DNA of 5,835 nucleotides from Sulfurovum sp. bin170 (GTDB taxonomy: Bacteria > Campylobacterota > Campylobacteria > Campylobacterales > Sulfurovaceae). The translations under genes and the position numbers were made by a program. The notes beneath the pieces were generated by a model that had not been told where the DNA came from, searched no databases, and was given only the letters and a program-made list of their open reading frames with translations. The stretch is taken from positions 1 through 5,835 of the forward strand of contig NZ_JAACKB010000163.1 in the NCBI RefSeq assembly GCF_010892395.1. Direction: 5' to 3'. Below are positions 1-5,826 of the stretch, piece by piece (position 1 is the first letter of the stretch; every line of letters begins with the position of its first letter).

Positions 1-21
1 CAAAGAAAAGGAAGAGAATGA
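1..21 (+). CDS. Probable 3' end of an upstream gene (partial, product unknown)
   Basis: Reading from base 1 gives six sense codons (QRKGRE) and then a TGA at 19-21. This stop overlaps the ATG of the outer-membrane channel gene as ATGA. The same 4-nt overlap joins the channel and adaptor genes, so the simplest reading is that a co-transcribed upstream gene ends here. Efflux operons of this kind often begin with a TetR-type regulator, but six codons cannot show that. Another frame is also open across this stretch (bases 2-73, ending in TAG at 71-73), so the assignment is tentative. Confidence 0.35.
   Translation, partial: QRKGRE
8..16 (+). promoter_or_regulatory. Ribosome binding site of the outer-membrane channel gene
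   Basis: The purine-rich AAGGAAGAG lies just upstream of the ATG at 18. Its AAGGA core sits 5 nt from the start codon. It supports the start at 18, which also gives a clean signal peptide. Confidence 0.6.
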
Positions 22-1439
22 TTTTAAAAAAATCTTTAACTCTCTGTATTGTACCATTGGTTATCTTGACTAGTATGCTAAATGCAGATGAGCTAGAAGC
101 GAAGATTGAAAACCTATCTCTACAAAATGCTCTGGAGTTGGTCAAAAAGGATAACTTGGAGCTAAAAATTGCTAAGTTTACTGAACAGATGAAAGCCTAT
201 GAAGCCAAAGAGGCAGAGGGTCACCGTTATGGTAAACTAGATGTCACACTTCAAGCTATTCGATCCAATAGTGCAGGAAATGTTTTTGGATTTAAACTAG
301 AGAGCAGAGAGGCTACATTTGGTGATTTTGGAGCAGAAGAGTTTATGAATAATATGGGTGCTGCACAACAAGGTGATATGACGGCAGCGGGAAGAATGTA
401 TTCAGATCCACCAGAAAATTTAAACAATCCAAAGGCGAGAAACCACTTTCAAACAAAGTTTAGCTATATGGTTCCACTCTATACAGGTGGAAAATTAACA
501 CAGTATAAAAATATTACTAATGCACTACATACCATGAGTAAGCTTGATACATCTAAGCTACTTAATGAGAAGATATTTCAGACTACTAAAACTTTTTATG
601 ACATCTCCTTGGTTGATAACTATATTCTAAATCTTGGTAGTATTATTGATAATATCAATAGACTAGATGAGATTGTTTCTAATATGAGAGAAGAGGGTTT
701 TGCAAAAGAGATTGACCAGCTTGAAGTCCAAGCACGAAAAGCAGAGGCTATGAGCATGTTGAGTCAGGCTACATTCAACAGAGAACTAGCTTATCAATAT
801 CTCTCTTTTTTAATGAATAGCGATGTAGAATCTATCCAAAATGTTTCAGATATGGCACCTATGCCAACTGTGGTAAAAGAGGAAGTTCAGAAGATTAATC
901 TTGATATACGAAAAGCGAAGCTTGGATTAGAGATTACAGATATGGCAGTTAAACTTCAAGAGTCAAACTTTCTGCCTGAAGTGGGTGCATTTGGCGAGTA
1001 TGGCAGTGCGGATGATAATCTATTTAATGAGTTTTTGGATAAAGACTCTTACACTATAGGTGTTCAAGCAAAATGGAATCTTTTTAATGGTGGAATAGAC
1101 AAAAACAACCTAGAGAGAGCCAAAGTTGAAAATATGAAAGTTCATGAGCAGGTAAACTTAGCCAAAAGAGGAATCTGTCTTAAGGTTAGAAAAACTATGA
1201 CAGAGATTAAGAGTGAAAATGCAGAGATAAAGAGCCTAGAGGCTCAACTAGAGTTTGCGAATAGAGTCTATGAGACTTATCAGGCACAGTATCAAGAGGG
1301 AATCAGCTCTATCTCTGATGTACTTATCAAACAGTCAAAAGAGCTTGAGGTACTACTAAAACTACTTACCGTAAAAAATGAGAGAAACACAAAGATATTT
1401 GAACTAAATAGTATTATTGACAAAGGAGATGAAATATGA
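18..1439 (+). CDS. TolC-family outer-membrane efflux channel
   Basis: This 473-residue protein is a typical-length outer-membrane factor, forming a trimeric beta-barrel and periplasmic alpha-tunnel through which the pump expels substrate. Residues 1-23 look like a Sec signal peptide (MILKK, hydrophobic core, cleavage after LNA). Cys10 lies inside the core and is not a lipobox, so it is not a lipoprotein of the OprM kind. Two structural repeats are visible. In the first, barrel strands around 71-93 and 145-155 end in PLYTGGK; in the second, strands around 319-330 and 345-359 end in WNLFNGG. Long coiled-coil helices follow each, with turn motifs GFAKEID (227-233) and GISSISDVL (428-436) that match the TolC periplasmic tip positions. 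The first extracellular hairpin carries a loop of about 50 residues (roughly 94-145, with REATFGDFG and DPPENLNNP). The family assignment is firm; substrate is unknown. It overlaps the adaptor gene by 4 nt. Confidence 0.93.
   Translation: MILKKSLTLCIVPLVILTSMLNADELEAKIENLSLQNALELVKKDNLELKIAKFTEQMKAYEAKEAEGHRYGKLDVTLQAIRSNSAGNVFGFKLESREATFGDFGAEEFMNNMGAAQQGDMTAAGRMYSDPPENLNNPKARNHFQTKFSYMVPLYTGGKLTQYKNITNALHTMSKLDTSKLLNEKIFQTTKTFYDISLVDNYILNLGSIIDNINRLDEIVSNMREEGFAKEIDQLEVQARKAEAMSMLSQATFNRELAYQYLSFLMNSDVESIQNVSDMAPMPTVVKEEVQKINLDIRKAKLGLEITDMAVKLQESNFLPEVGAFGEYGSADDNLFNEFLDKDSYTIGVQAKWNLFNGGIDKNNLERAKVENMKVHEQVNLAKRGICLKVRKTMTEIKSENAEIKSLEAQLEFANRVYETYQAQYQEGISSISDVLIKQSKELEVLLKLLTVKNERNTKIFELNSIIDKGDEI
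1422..1430 (+). promoter_or_regulatory. Strong ribosome binding site of the adaptor gene
   Basis: AAAGGAGAT lies inside the end of the channel gene, with GGAG 7 nt before the adaptor ATG at 1436. Together with the ATGA overlap it fixes the adaptor start and suggests translational coupling. Confidence 0.7.
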
Positions 1440-2230
1440 AAAAAATAACACTACTGCTACTCTTAGCAGTTAGCTACGCTAGTGCGATTGAACTAAATCT
1501 GACAGGCTCCGTTGTTTCAGACAACCAGAAGATGATAACAAGCCGATATATGGGAATTGTTAAAAAGATGAATGTCTCTGAGGGAGAAATTGTCAAAAAA
1601 GGTCAACTACTCTATCAGATTGACTCCAAAGAGATTGATTCAAAAAAAGAGCAAGTGGAGCTTGGGATTTCACAAGCACAACTAGCACTTCAGATGAATA
1701 AAAATCAAGAGACCAATGTGTTGCTAAATCTTGGACGATACCAAAGACTGTTTAAAAAAGGGATGGTCTCTAAATATGAGCTAGAAAATCTACAACTAGC
1801 GGCCAAAAACATGAAAGATATGGTAAAAATATCTCAAAAACAGATTGCACAAGCAAGAGCTATGAAAAAAGAGGTTATGAACCAATACAACTATCTCAAA
1901 CTAAAAGCTCCAAATGATGGTGTAATCATTATGAAAACACTCAATGTTGGTGAGATGGCAATACCTGGTATGCCGGGGGTTGTCTTGACTGATTTAAGTA
2001 AGCTTAGTATTATCGTTGAGATTTCAGAGACAAACCTAAAGCATATTGAACTTGGTAAAAATGTAGCTGTAGAGATTCCATCAATAGATTTTGCAACTAT
2101 GGGAAGTATCTCCTCGATTATCCCTAGCTCCAATCCAATGACCCATAAGTTTAAGATGAAAATCAAATTTAATAAAAAAGGCAAATCTATATATCCAGGT
2201 ATGTATGCCAAAGTCAATATTAAAGATTAA
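1436..2230 (+). CDS. Short periplasmic adaptor (membrane fusion protein) of an RND efflux pump
   Basis: This 264-residue adaptor links the inner-membrane permease to the TolC-type channel. Residues 1-17 form a signal peptide (MKKITLLLLLAVSYASA) with no lipobox Cys. The domain order is lipoyl half 1 (about 33-63, with GIVKKMNVSEGEIVKKGQLL), alpha-hairpin (about 65-150), lipoyl half 2 (about 153-187, LKAPNDGVI and VGEMAIPG) and beta-barrel (about 190-262, ending YPGMYAKV). The hairpin tip has R101, L105 and S112 spaced R-x3-L-x6-S, the motif known from AcrA-type adaptors that dock to TolC. The protein stops right after the beta-barrel strand, where AcrA-like adaptors (about 370-400 residues) continue into the membrane-proximal domain; only about four mature residues precede the barrel at the N-terminus. 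The stop overlaps the next start by one base, so the shortness looks native rather than a late frameshift. Confidence 0.9.
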   Translation: MKKITLLLLLAVSYASAIELNLTGSVVSDNQKMITSRYMGIVKKMNVSEGEIVKKGQLLYQIDSKEIDSKKEQVELGISQAQLALQMNKNQETNVLLNLGRYQRLFKKGMVSKYELENLQLAAKNMKDMVKISQKQIAQARAMKKEVMNQYNYLKLKAPNDGVIIMKTLNVGEMAIPGMPGVVLTDLSKLSIIVEISETNLKHIELGKNVAVEIPSIDFATMGSISSIIPSSNPMTHKFKMKIKFNKKGKSIYPGMYAKVNIKD

Positions 2231-3846
2231 TGATGCAAAAAAAACCATATGAAGTAAAAGATGTTGCTGGTAAATTAGCAAAAGGGTTTCTTCGAAATCC
2301 TCTAACTGCTGTCTTGGGTATTTTCCTTATAGCCATAGGTTGGATAGCCCTAGAGACGATGCCTAGAGAAGAAGACCCACAGATAGCTATATCAGGTGGA
2401 GCGATTATTGTAGCGATGCCAGGTGCTACCCCTTTGGAGATTGAAAATGTCATTGTCAAGCCCCTAGAGAAAAAACTCCGTGAGGTTCAAGGAATAGAGC
2501 ATGTTTATGGTATGGCGATGGACAATGTCGGAATCGTCAATGTGATGTACTATATCGGTGAAGATAGAGAAAAATCCAATCTCAAACTCTATGATAAAGT
2601 GATGCAGAATATGGATCAGATGCCAAAAGGGGTGATGCAACCACTTATTAAACCCTTTGATATTGATATTGCTGTCCCTATTATGACCGTTGCTCTCTAC
2701 AAAAAAGAGGACTCGAAACTCTCAACGATTGATTTGGTTGAGAAGGTCAAAGCACTTCAACACAAAATCAATGGTATCGAAAATGTTGCAAAAACTACTC
2801 TAAAAGGAGCCCACAAAGAGCAGTTTAATGTAGAGGTTGATATGGGAAAACTCTCTGCATATCACCTCTCAATGGGTCAGATTATGCAATCTGTTCAATC
2901 ACTAGCTGTCTCTGTACCTGATGTAAAAGGTCGCTCTGCTGATGGAAAACTTGTTATGTTTGGTATCTCTAATGCTATAGAGAGTATAGATGATGTCAAC
3001 AATGTTATCGTCGCTCAATATATGGGTTCTCCTATCTATCTGCGAGATGTTGCATCGGTTACAGCAGGAATTGATAAACAGAACTTCCAAGATGTTGAGA
3101 TATATTATAGAGAAGATGGCAAAGTTGAAAACCCTATGAGTGATGCCACTCCTCAGGTTACCATGACCATCGCTAAACTAGCAGGAACCAATGCTGTTTT
3201 TGTGGCAAAAGATGTTGAGAAGATGTTAACAGAGTATCACACAGCGTTTGAGAAAGATGGGATAGGATATATCATTACAAGAAATTATGGTGAGAGAGCA
3301 AATGAGGCTGTAAATGAGCTGATGCATCACTTGGTGATTACCATTATTATTATTGCGATTATGCTGGTCTTTGCACTGGGTTGGAGAGAGTCGCTTATCG
3401 TTACATTCTCTGTTCCTGCTATTTTGGCAGTGACACTATTTATCGCATATATGACGGGTCAGACCATGAACAGGATTACGCTCTTTGCATTTTTACTATC
3501 ACTAGGACTGCTAGTGGATGCAGCCATTATTGTTATTGAAAACATCCACAGACACCTCCACGACGAGAGTGCCAAAGATAAAGAGATGGGTGAACTTCTT
3601 GTTGAGGCAACAGATGAGGTTGGAGGACCTACCAATATTGCTACTTTAGCAATTATTATGACTATGGTTCCTATGGCATTTGTTGGTGGTATGATGGGGT
3701 CATTTATGAAACCAATACCATATAATGTACCTGTAGCTCTATTTGCTTCACTTGTTGTTGCTTATATCTTTACACCTTATCTAAGTCTAAAACTTCTAAA
3801 AAAACCTGAACACGAAGATAAAAAAGGAGCAAAAGATGGGAAATAA
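2230..3846 (+). CDS. RND efflux permease, N-terminal half (TM1-6 and first porter loop)
   Basis: This 538-residue protein matches the first half of an AcrB-type permease (normally about 1,020-1,100 residues in one chain). TM1 is at about 25-44, followed by the family-typical PREEDPQI (45-52). The periplasmic porter/docking region covers about 50-360, including ATPLEIENVIVKPLEKKL and GEDREKSN. TM2 is at about 366-384, TM3 388-408, TM4 416-437, TM5 469-491 and TM6 498-522, then a charged cytoplasmic tail. TM4 reads GLLVDAAIIVIEN: D430 aligns with AcrB D407, but A431 replaces D408. The start codon is ATG 2230, sharing one base with the adaptor stop (TAATG); a second ATG at 2233 is equally possible. 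No strong Shine-Dalgarno is visible (only AAAGAT), so translation probably relies on termination-reinitiation. The gene overlaps the C-terminal half by 11 nt. It cannot be a complete pump alone. Drug or solvent export is likely, but the substrate is unproven. Confidence 0.92.
   Translation: MMQKKPYEVKDVAGKLAKGFLRNPLTAVLGIFLIAIGWIALETMPREEDPQIAISGGAIIVAMPGATPLEIENVIVKPLEKKLREVQGIEHVYGMAMDNVGIVNVMYYIGEDREKSNLKLYDKVMQNMDQMPKGVMQPLIKPFDIDIAVPIMTVALYKKEDSKLSTIDLVEKVKALQHKINGIENVAKTTLKGAHKEQFNVEVDMGKLSAYHLSMGQIMQSVQSLAVSVPDVKGRSADGKLVMFGISNAIESIDDVNNVIVAQYMGSPIYLRDVASVTAGIDKQNFQDVEIYYREDGKVENPMSDATPQVTMTIAKLAGTNAVFVAKDVEKMLTEYHTAFEKDGIGYIITRNYGERANEAVNELMHHLVITIIIIAIMLVFALGWRESLIVTFSVPAILAVTLFIAYMTGQTMNRITLFAFLLSLGLLVDAAIIVIENIHRHLHDESAKDKEMGELLVEATDEVGGPTNIATLAIIMTMVPMAFVGGMMGSFMKPIPYNVPVALFASLVVAYIFTPYLSLKLLKKPEHEDKKGAKDGK
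3821..3829 (+). promoter_or_regulatory. Ribosome binding site of the permease C-terminal half
   Basis: AAAAAGGAG lies inside the end of the N-terminal half gene, with GGAG 6 nt before the ATG at 3836. It decides the start of the second half and is the main sequence evidence that the two halves are made as separate proteins. Confidence 0.7.
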
Positions 3847-5545
3847 TAAAACACCTAAATTTGAACGGTTTGTCCATAATATTTTGGATAGTAAATTCAA
3901 AAAGTTTTTAGTTGTTGTCTTGACAGCTGTAGCCTTTTTTGCCACACTGCTGATGTTTCCAAGCAAAGGGGTACTAGCAAGAATGCTACCAGGAAAGAGT
4001 GCCAACACCTACTCTATCTATATAGATACACCCACAGCAAGCTCTATAGAGCAGACAAAAAAAGTAGCTACATGTGTTCTCGATATACTCAAAAGAGAGA
4101 GAGAGATTCTACATATGGAGCCTTTTTATGGACAGGGTATTCCACTAGATTACGCAGGTCTTGTCAAGGGTGCGAGTATGAAACGCACAGAGAATGTAGC
4201 TGAAATATCTGTAAACCTAACGGATAAACATAACCGAGAAGAGCCATCATTTCTCATGACCCAAAGATTAAGACCTGTTCTAAAAAATAGCTGTGAATCT
4301 GTTGTTTCAGGAACTACTATCAAGCTCATAGAGCAACCCTCTGGCCCTCCTACTATGGCTTCTATTGTGGTAGAGGTACATGGTGACAATATTGAGCAGA
4401 GCCGACAACTCTCCATTGAGGTAAGTAAGATATTAGCCAATACAGAGGGATTGGTAGATATTGACATTATGGCTGATGATATTTATGACAGATACAACCT
4501 CACCCCAAACAAAGAAAAAATCAGCAGAAGTGGCTTGGATATTAAACAGGTCAACAACATCCTCTATCTTGCCTTTGAGGGGAAGGTTATCGCCAGTAAA
4601 AACTCAGCCAATCGCCTGACACAGATTCCAATATTTTTGGTGCTTAGTAAAGAGACCAAAGAGCTATCTTCCTCTGATGAGGATGCCCTGCGTAGTAAAC
4701 TCTCTTCACTAAATCTTATGAACAAAAAAGGGATGATGGTGCCGCTTAGCGAAATGGTAGATATATCAAAAGTCAAATCGGTTCCGATGATTATGCACAA
4801 AAACCTTAGTCGCATGATTAATGTCATCGCAGAGACCGATATGGTCTCACAACTCTATCCACTGCTGGATGCTAGAGATGTGATGTTGGAGCATTTTGCA
4901 AAGCAGTATGATATTGAAAAAGCAGGATTTACTACCTATATGTTTGACCTATACCTAACAGACAAACACTCAGGTGAGAAGTTCTTACTCCGATGGGATG
5001 GAGAGATGAAAGTATCTCTGGATACCTTTAGAGATTTGGGTGGAGCATTTATCTCTGCACTGGTACTTATCTTTTTCTTATTGGTAATCTACTATAAAAG
5101 TTTTGCTTTGAGTGGTATTATTTTGATTGGCTCATTTCTCTCATTGATTGGTGTAATACTCGGTCACTGGGTAGCAGATATGGTCACCACAGAGACCTTC
5201 TTCCTCACAGCGACCTCCTTGATTGGATTTATTGCTCTGATGGGGATTAGTTCAAGAAACTCACTACTGCTCATTGACTTTGCTATGGATTTAATCAATA
5301 AAAAAGATATAGAGAAGAAACGAGCAATTGCAATAGCCGCGAACACTAGAGCAAAACCCATTATGCTTACAGCCGTTGCGATTATCTTAGGTTCAGCTCT
5401 ATTAGCAGGTGACCCTATCTTTGGTGGACTTGGTGTTGCTCTTATATCTGGTACAGTTGCTGCTGTTTTTGTATCTCTGCTTTTTGTTCCTGTTCTTATG
5501 GACAATGCTAAGGCTATGGATAAAAAAGAGGATGAGGAGTTTTAA
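3836..5545 (+). CDS. RND efflux permease, C-terminal half (TM7-12 and second porter loop)
   Basis: This 569-residue protein matches the second half of an AcrB-type permease. A short charged cytoplasmic N-terminus leads into TM7 (about 22-41). A periplasmic porter/docking region follows (about 50-400), with markers LARMLPGKS (47-55), RLRPVLK (144-150), PSGPP (168-172), PLSEMV (303-308) and WDGE (387-390). TM8 is at about 402-420, TM9 423-446 (ending near GHW), TM10 455-482, TM11 507-525 and TM12 529-553. TM10 reads GISSRNSLLLIDF: R474 sits where AcrB has K940, next to a conserved Asn. TM11 keeps R505 and T512, which align with AcrB R971 and T978. The RNSLLLIDF pattern belongs to an HAE-like branch and is unlike CzcA/CusA TM10. 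The reading frame is +1 relative to the N-terminal half. It should pair with that half to rebuild a 12-TM protomer, which would then trimerise. Confidence 0.92.
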   Translation: MGNNKTPKFERFVHNILDSKFKKFLVVVLTAVAFFATLLMFPSKGVLARMLPGKSANTYSIYIDTPTASSIEQTKKVATCVLDILKREREILHMEPFYGQGIPLDYAGLVKGASMKRTENVAEISVNLTDKHNREEPSFLMTQRLRPVLKNSCESVVSGTTIKLIEQPSGPPTMASIVVEVHGDNIEQSRQLSIEVSKILANTEGLVDIDIMADDIYDRYNLTPNKEKISRSGLDIKQVNNILYLAFEGKVIASKNSANRLTQIPIFLVLSKETKELSSSDEDALRSKLSSLNLMNKKGMMVPLSEMVDISKVKSVPMIMHKNLSRMINVIAETDMVSQLYPLLDARDVMLEHFAKQYDIEKAGFTTYMFDLYLTDKHSGEKFLLRWDGEMKVSLDTFRDLGGAFISALVLIFFLLVIYYKSFALSGIILIGSFLSLIGVILGHWVADMVTTETFFLTATSLIGFIALMGISSRNSLLLIDFAMDLINKKDIEKKRAIAIAANTRAKPIMLTAVAIILGSALLAGDPIFGGLGVALISGTVAAVFVSLLFVPVLMDNAKAMDKKEDEEF

Positions 5546-5609
5546 AACTCTCTCACCCTCCCCTCCTCTTTCTCAGAATCTATAATAGACTTCTTGCAAA
5601 GCTAGGAAA

Positions 5610-5626
5610 CGATGGCTTTAGCCTCG
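5610..5626. repeat. Imperfect hairpin CGA-GGC/GCC-TCG
   Basis: CGATGGCTTTAGCCTCG folds as CGA/TCG plus GGC/GCC with one bulged T and a TTTA loop. Its core, RATGGCTTT(A)GCC, recurs at 5723-5734 inside another hairpin, so it appears to belong to a repeat family. Confidence 0.5.
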
Positions 5627-5635
5627 ATATATTCG

Positions 5636-5647
5636 GGACTAAAGTCC
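5636..5647. repeat. Small palindrome GGACTAAAGTCC
   Basis: GGACT and AGTCC are exact inverted repeats separated by AA; as a hairpin this gives a 4-bp GGAC/GTCC stem with a TAAA loop. It adjoins the first 18-bp direct repeat and is probably part of the same repeat cluster. Confidence 0.45.
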
Positions 5648-5664
5648 AATGCCAATGAATTAAG
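5647..5664 (+). repeat. 18-bp direct repeat, copy 1
   Basis: CAATGCCAATGAATTAAG occurs here and again, base for base, at 5749-5766, a spacing of 102 bp. The two copies bracket the REPIN-like element. Confidence 0.75.
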
Positions 5665-5670
5665 GATTTA

Positions 5671-5689
5671 GACAAGGGAATCCCTTGTC
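5671..5689 (+). terminator. Perfect 19-nt palindrome, possible weak terminator
   Basis: GACAAGGGAATCCCTTGTC has two exact 9-nt arms around one central base, or an 8-bp stem with a 3-nt loop. The sequence after it is T-rich but interrupted (TCTACTG, then TTTT at 5697-5700). It could slow or end transcription about 125 nt after the operon, but it fits a REP hairpin better than a classical terminator. Confidence 0.3.
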
Positions 5690-5740
5690 TCTACTGTTTT
5701 GAAATTGAAATATTGTAGGGACAATGGCTTTGCCTTATCC
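5671..5740. repeat. REPIN-like element: two inverted GTAG-headed hairpins
   Basis: Two related hairpins face each other. The left one, read on the minus strand, is GTAG (complement of 5691-5694), then AGA, then the palindrome at 5671-5689. The right one, on the plus strand, is GTAG (5715-5718) followed by an imperfect hairpin at 5719-5740, with one C/A mismatch and one bulged T. The left and right heads (GTAGAGACAA and GTAGGGACAA) agree at 9 of 10 bases, and the ends (CCCTTGTC, GCCTTATCC) also resemble each other. A GTAG tetranucleotide next to an imperfect palindrome is the known form of REP sequences mobilised by RAYT (TnpA-REP) transposases, and two REPs in inverse orientation make a REPIN. 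No RAYT gene is in the window, so the mobile-element reading is an inference. Confidence 0.55.
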
Positions 5741-5748
5741 TAATAAAT

Positions 5749-5766
5749 CAATGCCAATGAATTAAG
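5749..5766 (+). repeat. 18-bp direct repeat, copy 2
   Basis: This is an exact second copy of CAATGCCAATGAATTAAG (first copy at 5647-5664). It is followed by a run of seven T (5768-5774). Confidence 0.75.
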
Positions 5767-5786
5767 CTTTTTTTGAACCAAATAGT

Positions 5787-5805
5787 TCGGGTGTAAACAC
5801 GCCGA
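5787..5805. repeat. Hairpin TCGGGTG/CAC-CCGA
   Basis: TCGGGTGTAAACACGCCGA forms a 7-bp stem (TCGG/CCGA plus GTG/CAC) with one bulged G at 5801 and a TAAA loop. A second, wider pairing TTCGG (5786-5790) with CCGAA (5808-5812) is also possible. No T-tract follows on either strand, so it is more likely a repeat or a site for a protein or RNA structure than a terminator. Confidence 0.45.
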
Positions 5806-5813
5806 TTCCGAAA

Positions 5814-5826
5814 ATGCAAATTGCAT
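5814..5826. repeat. Inverted repeat ATGCAA-A-TTGCAT
   Basis: Exact 6-bp arms flank a single A. It lies immediately before AAGGAA (5829-5834), so if a gene begins just past the window this could be an operator or 5' leader element. It may equally be chance in A+T-rich DNA. Confidence 0.25.

Noticed and set aside
45..47. Cys10 of the channel protein as a lipid-attachment site
   Set aside because: It sits inside the hydrophobic core of the signal peptide without a lipobox, and a better signal-peptidase I site follows residue 23.
1891..5505. Minus-strand open frames of 62-113 codons within the operon
   Set aside because: They lie entirely or almost entirely opposite well-supported genes, have no recognisable domains or good ribosome sites, and are what such coding sequence produces by chance.
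2230..5545. A CusA/CzcA-type heavy-metal permease, suggested by VDAAI in TM4
   Set aside because: TM10 (RNSLLLIDF), PREEDPQI, PLSEMV and the WDGE block before TM8 fit an HAE-like branch. The single TM4 Asp alone does not establish metal export.
5537..5550. Palindrome GAGTTTTAAAACTC over the last stop codon as a terminator
   Set aside because: It is a perfect 14-bp palindrome but A+T-rich, with no loop and no following T-run, so a terminator hairpin is unlikely.
5581..5586. TATAAT as a promoter -10 box
   Set aside because: The hexamer is perfect, but no -35-like sequence lies at the right distance and no gene follows closely. In A+T-rich DNA this is weak evidence.
5587..5610. Terminal inverted repeat of an insertion sequence (GACTTCTTGCAAAGC)
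   Set aside because: It vaguely recalls some insertion-sequence ends, but no matching inverted copy and no transposase remnant are visible in the window.
5610..5766. CRISPR array
   Set aside because: There are only two copies of the 18-bp repeat, the intervening sequence is itself palindromic, and no cas gene is present.
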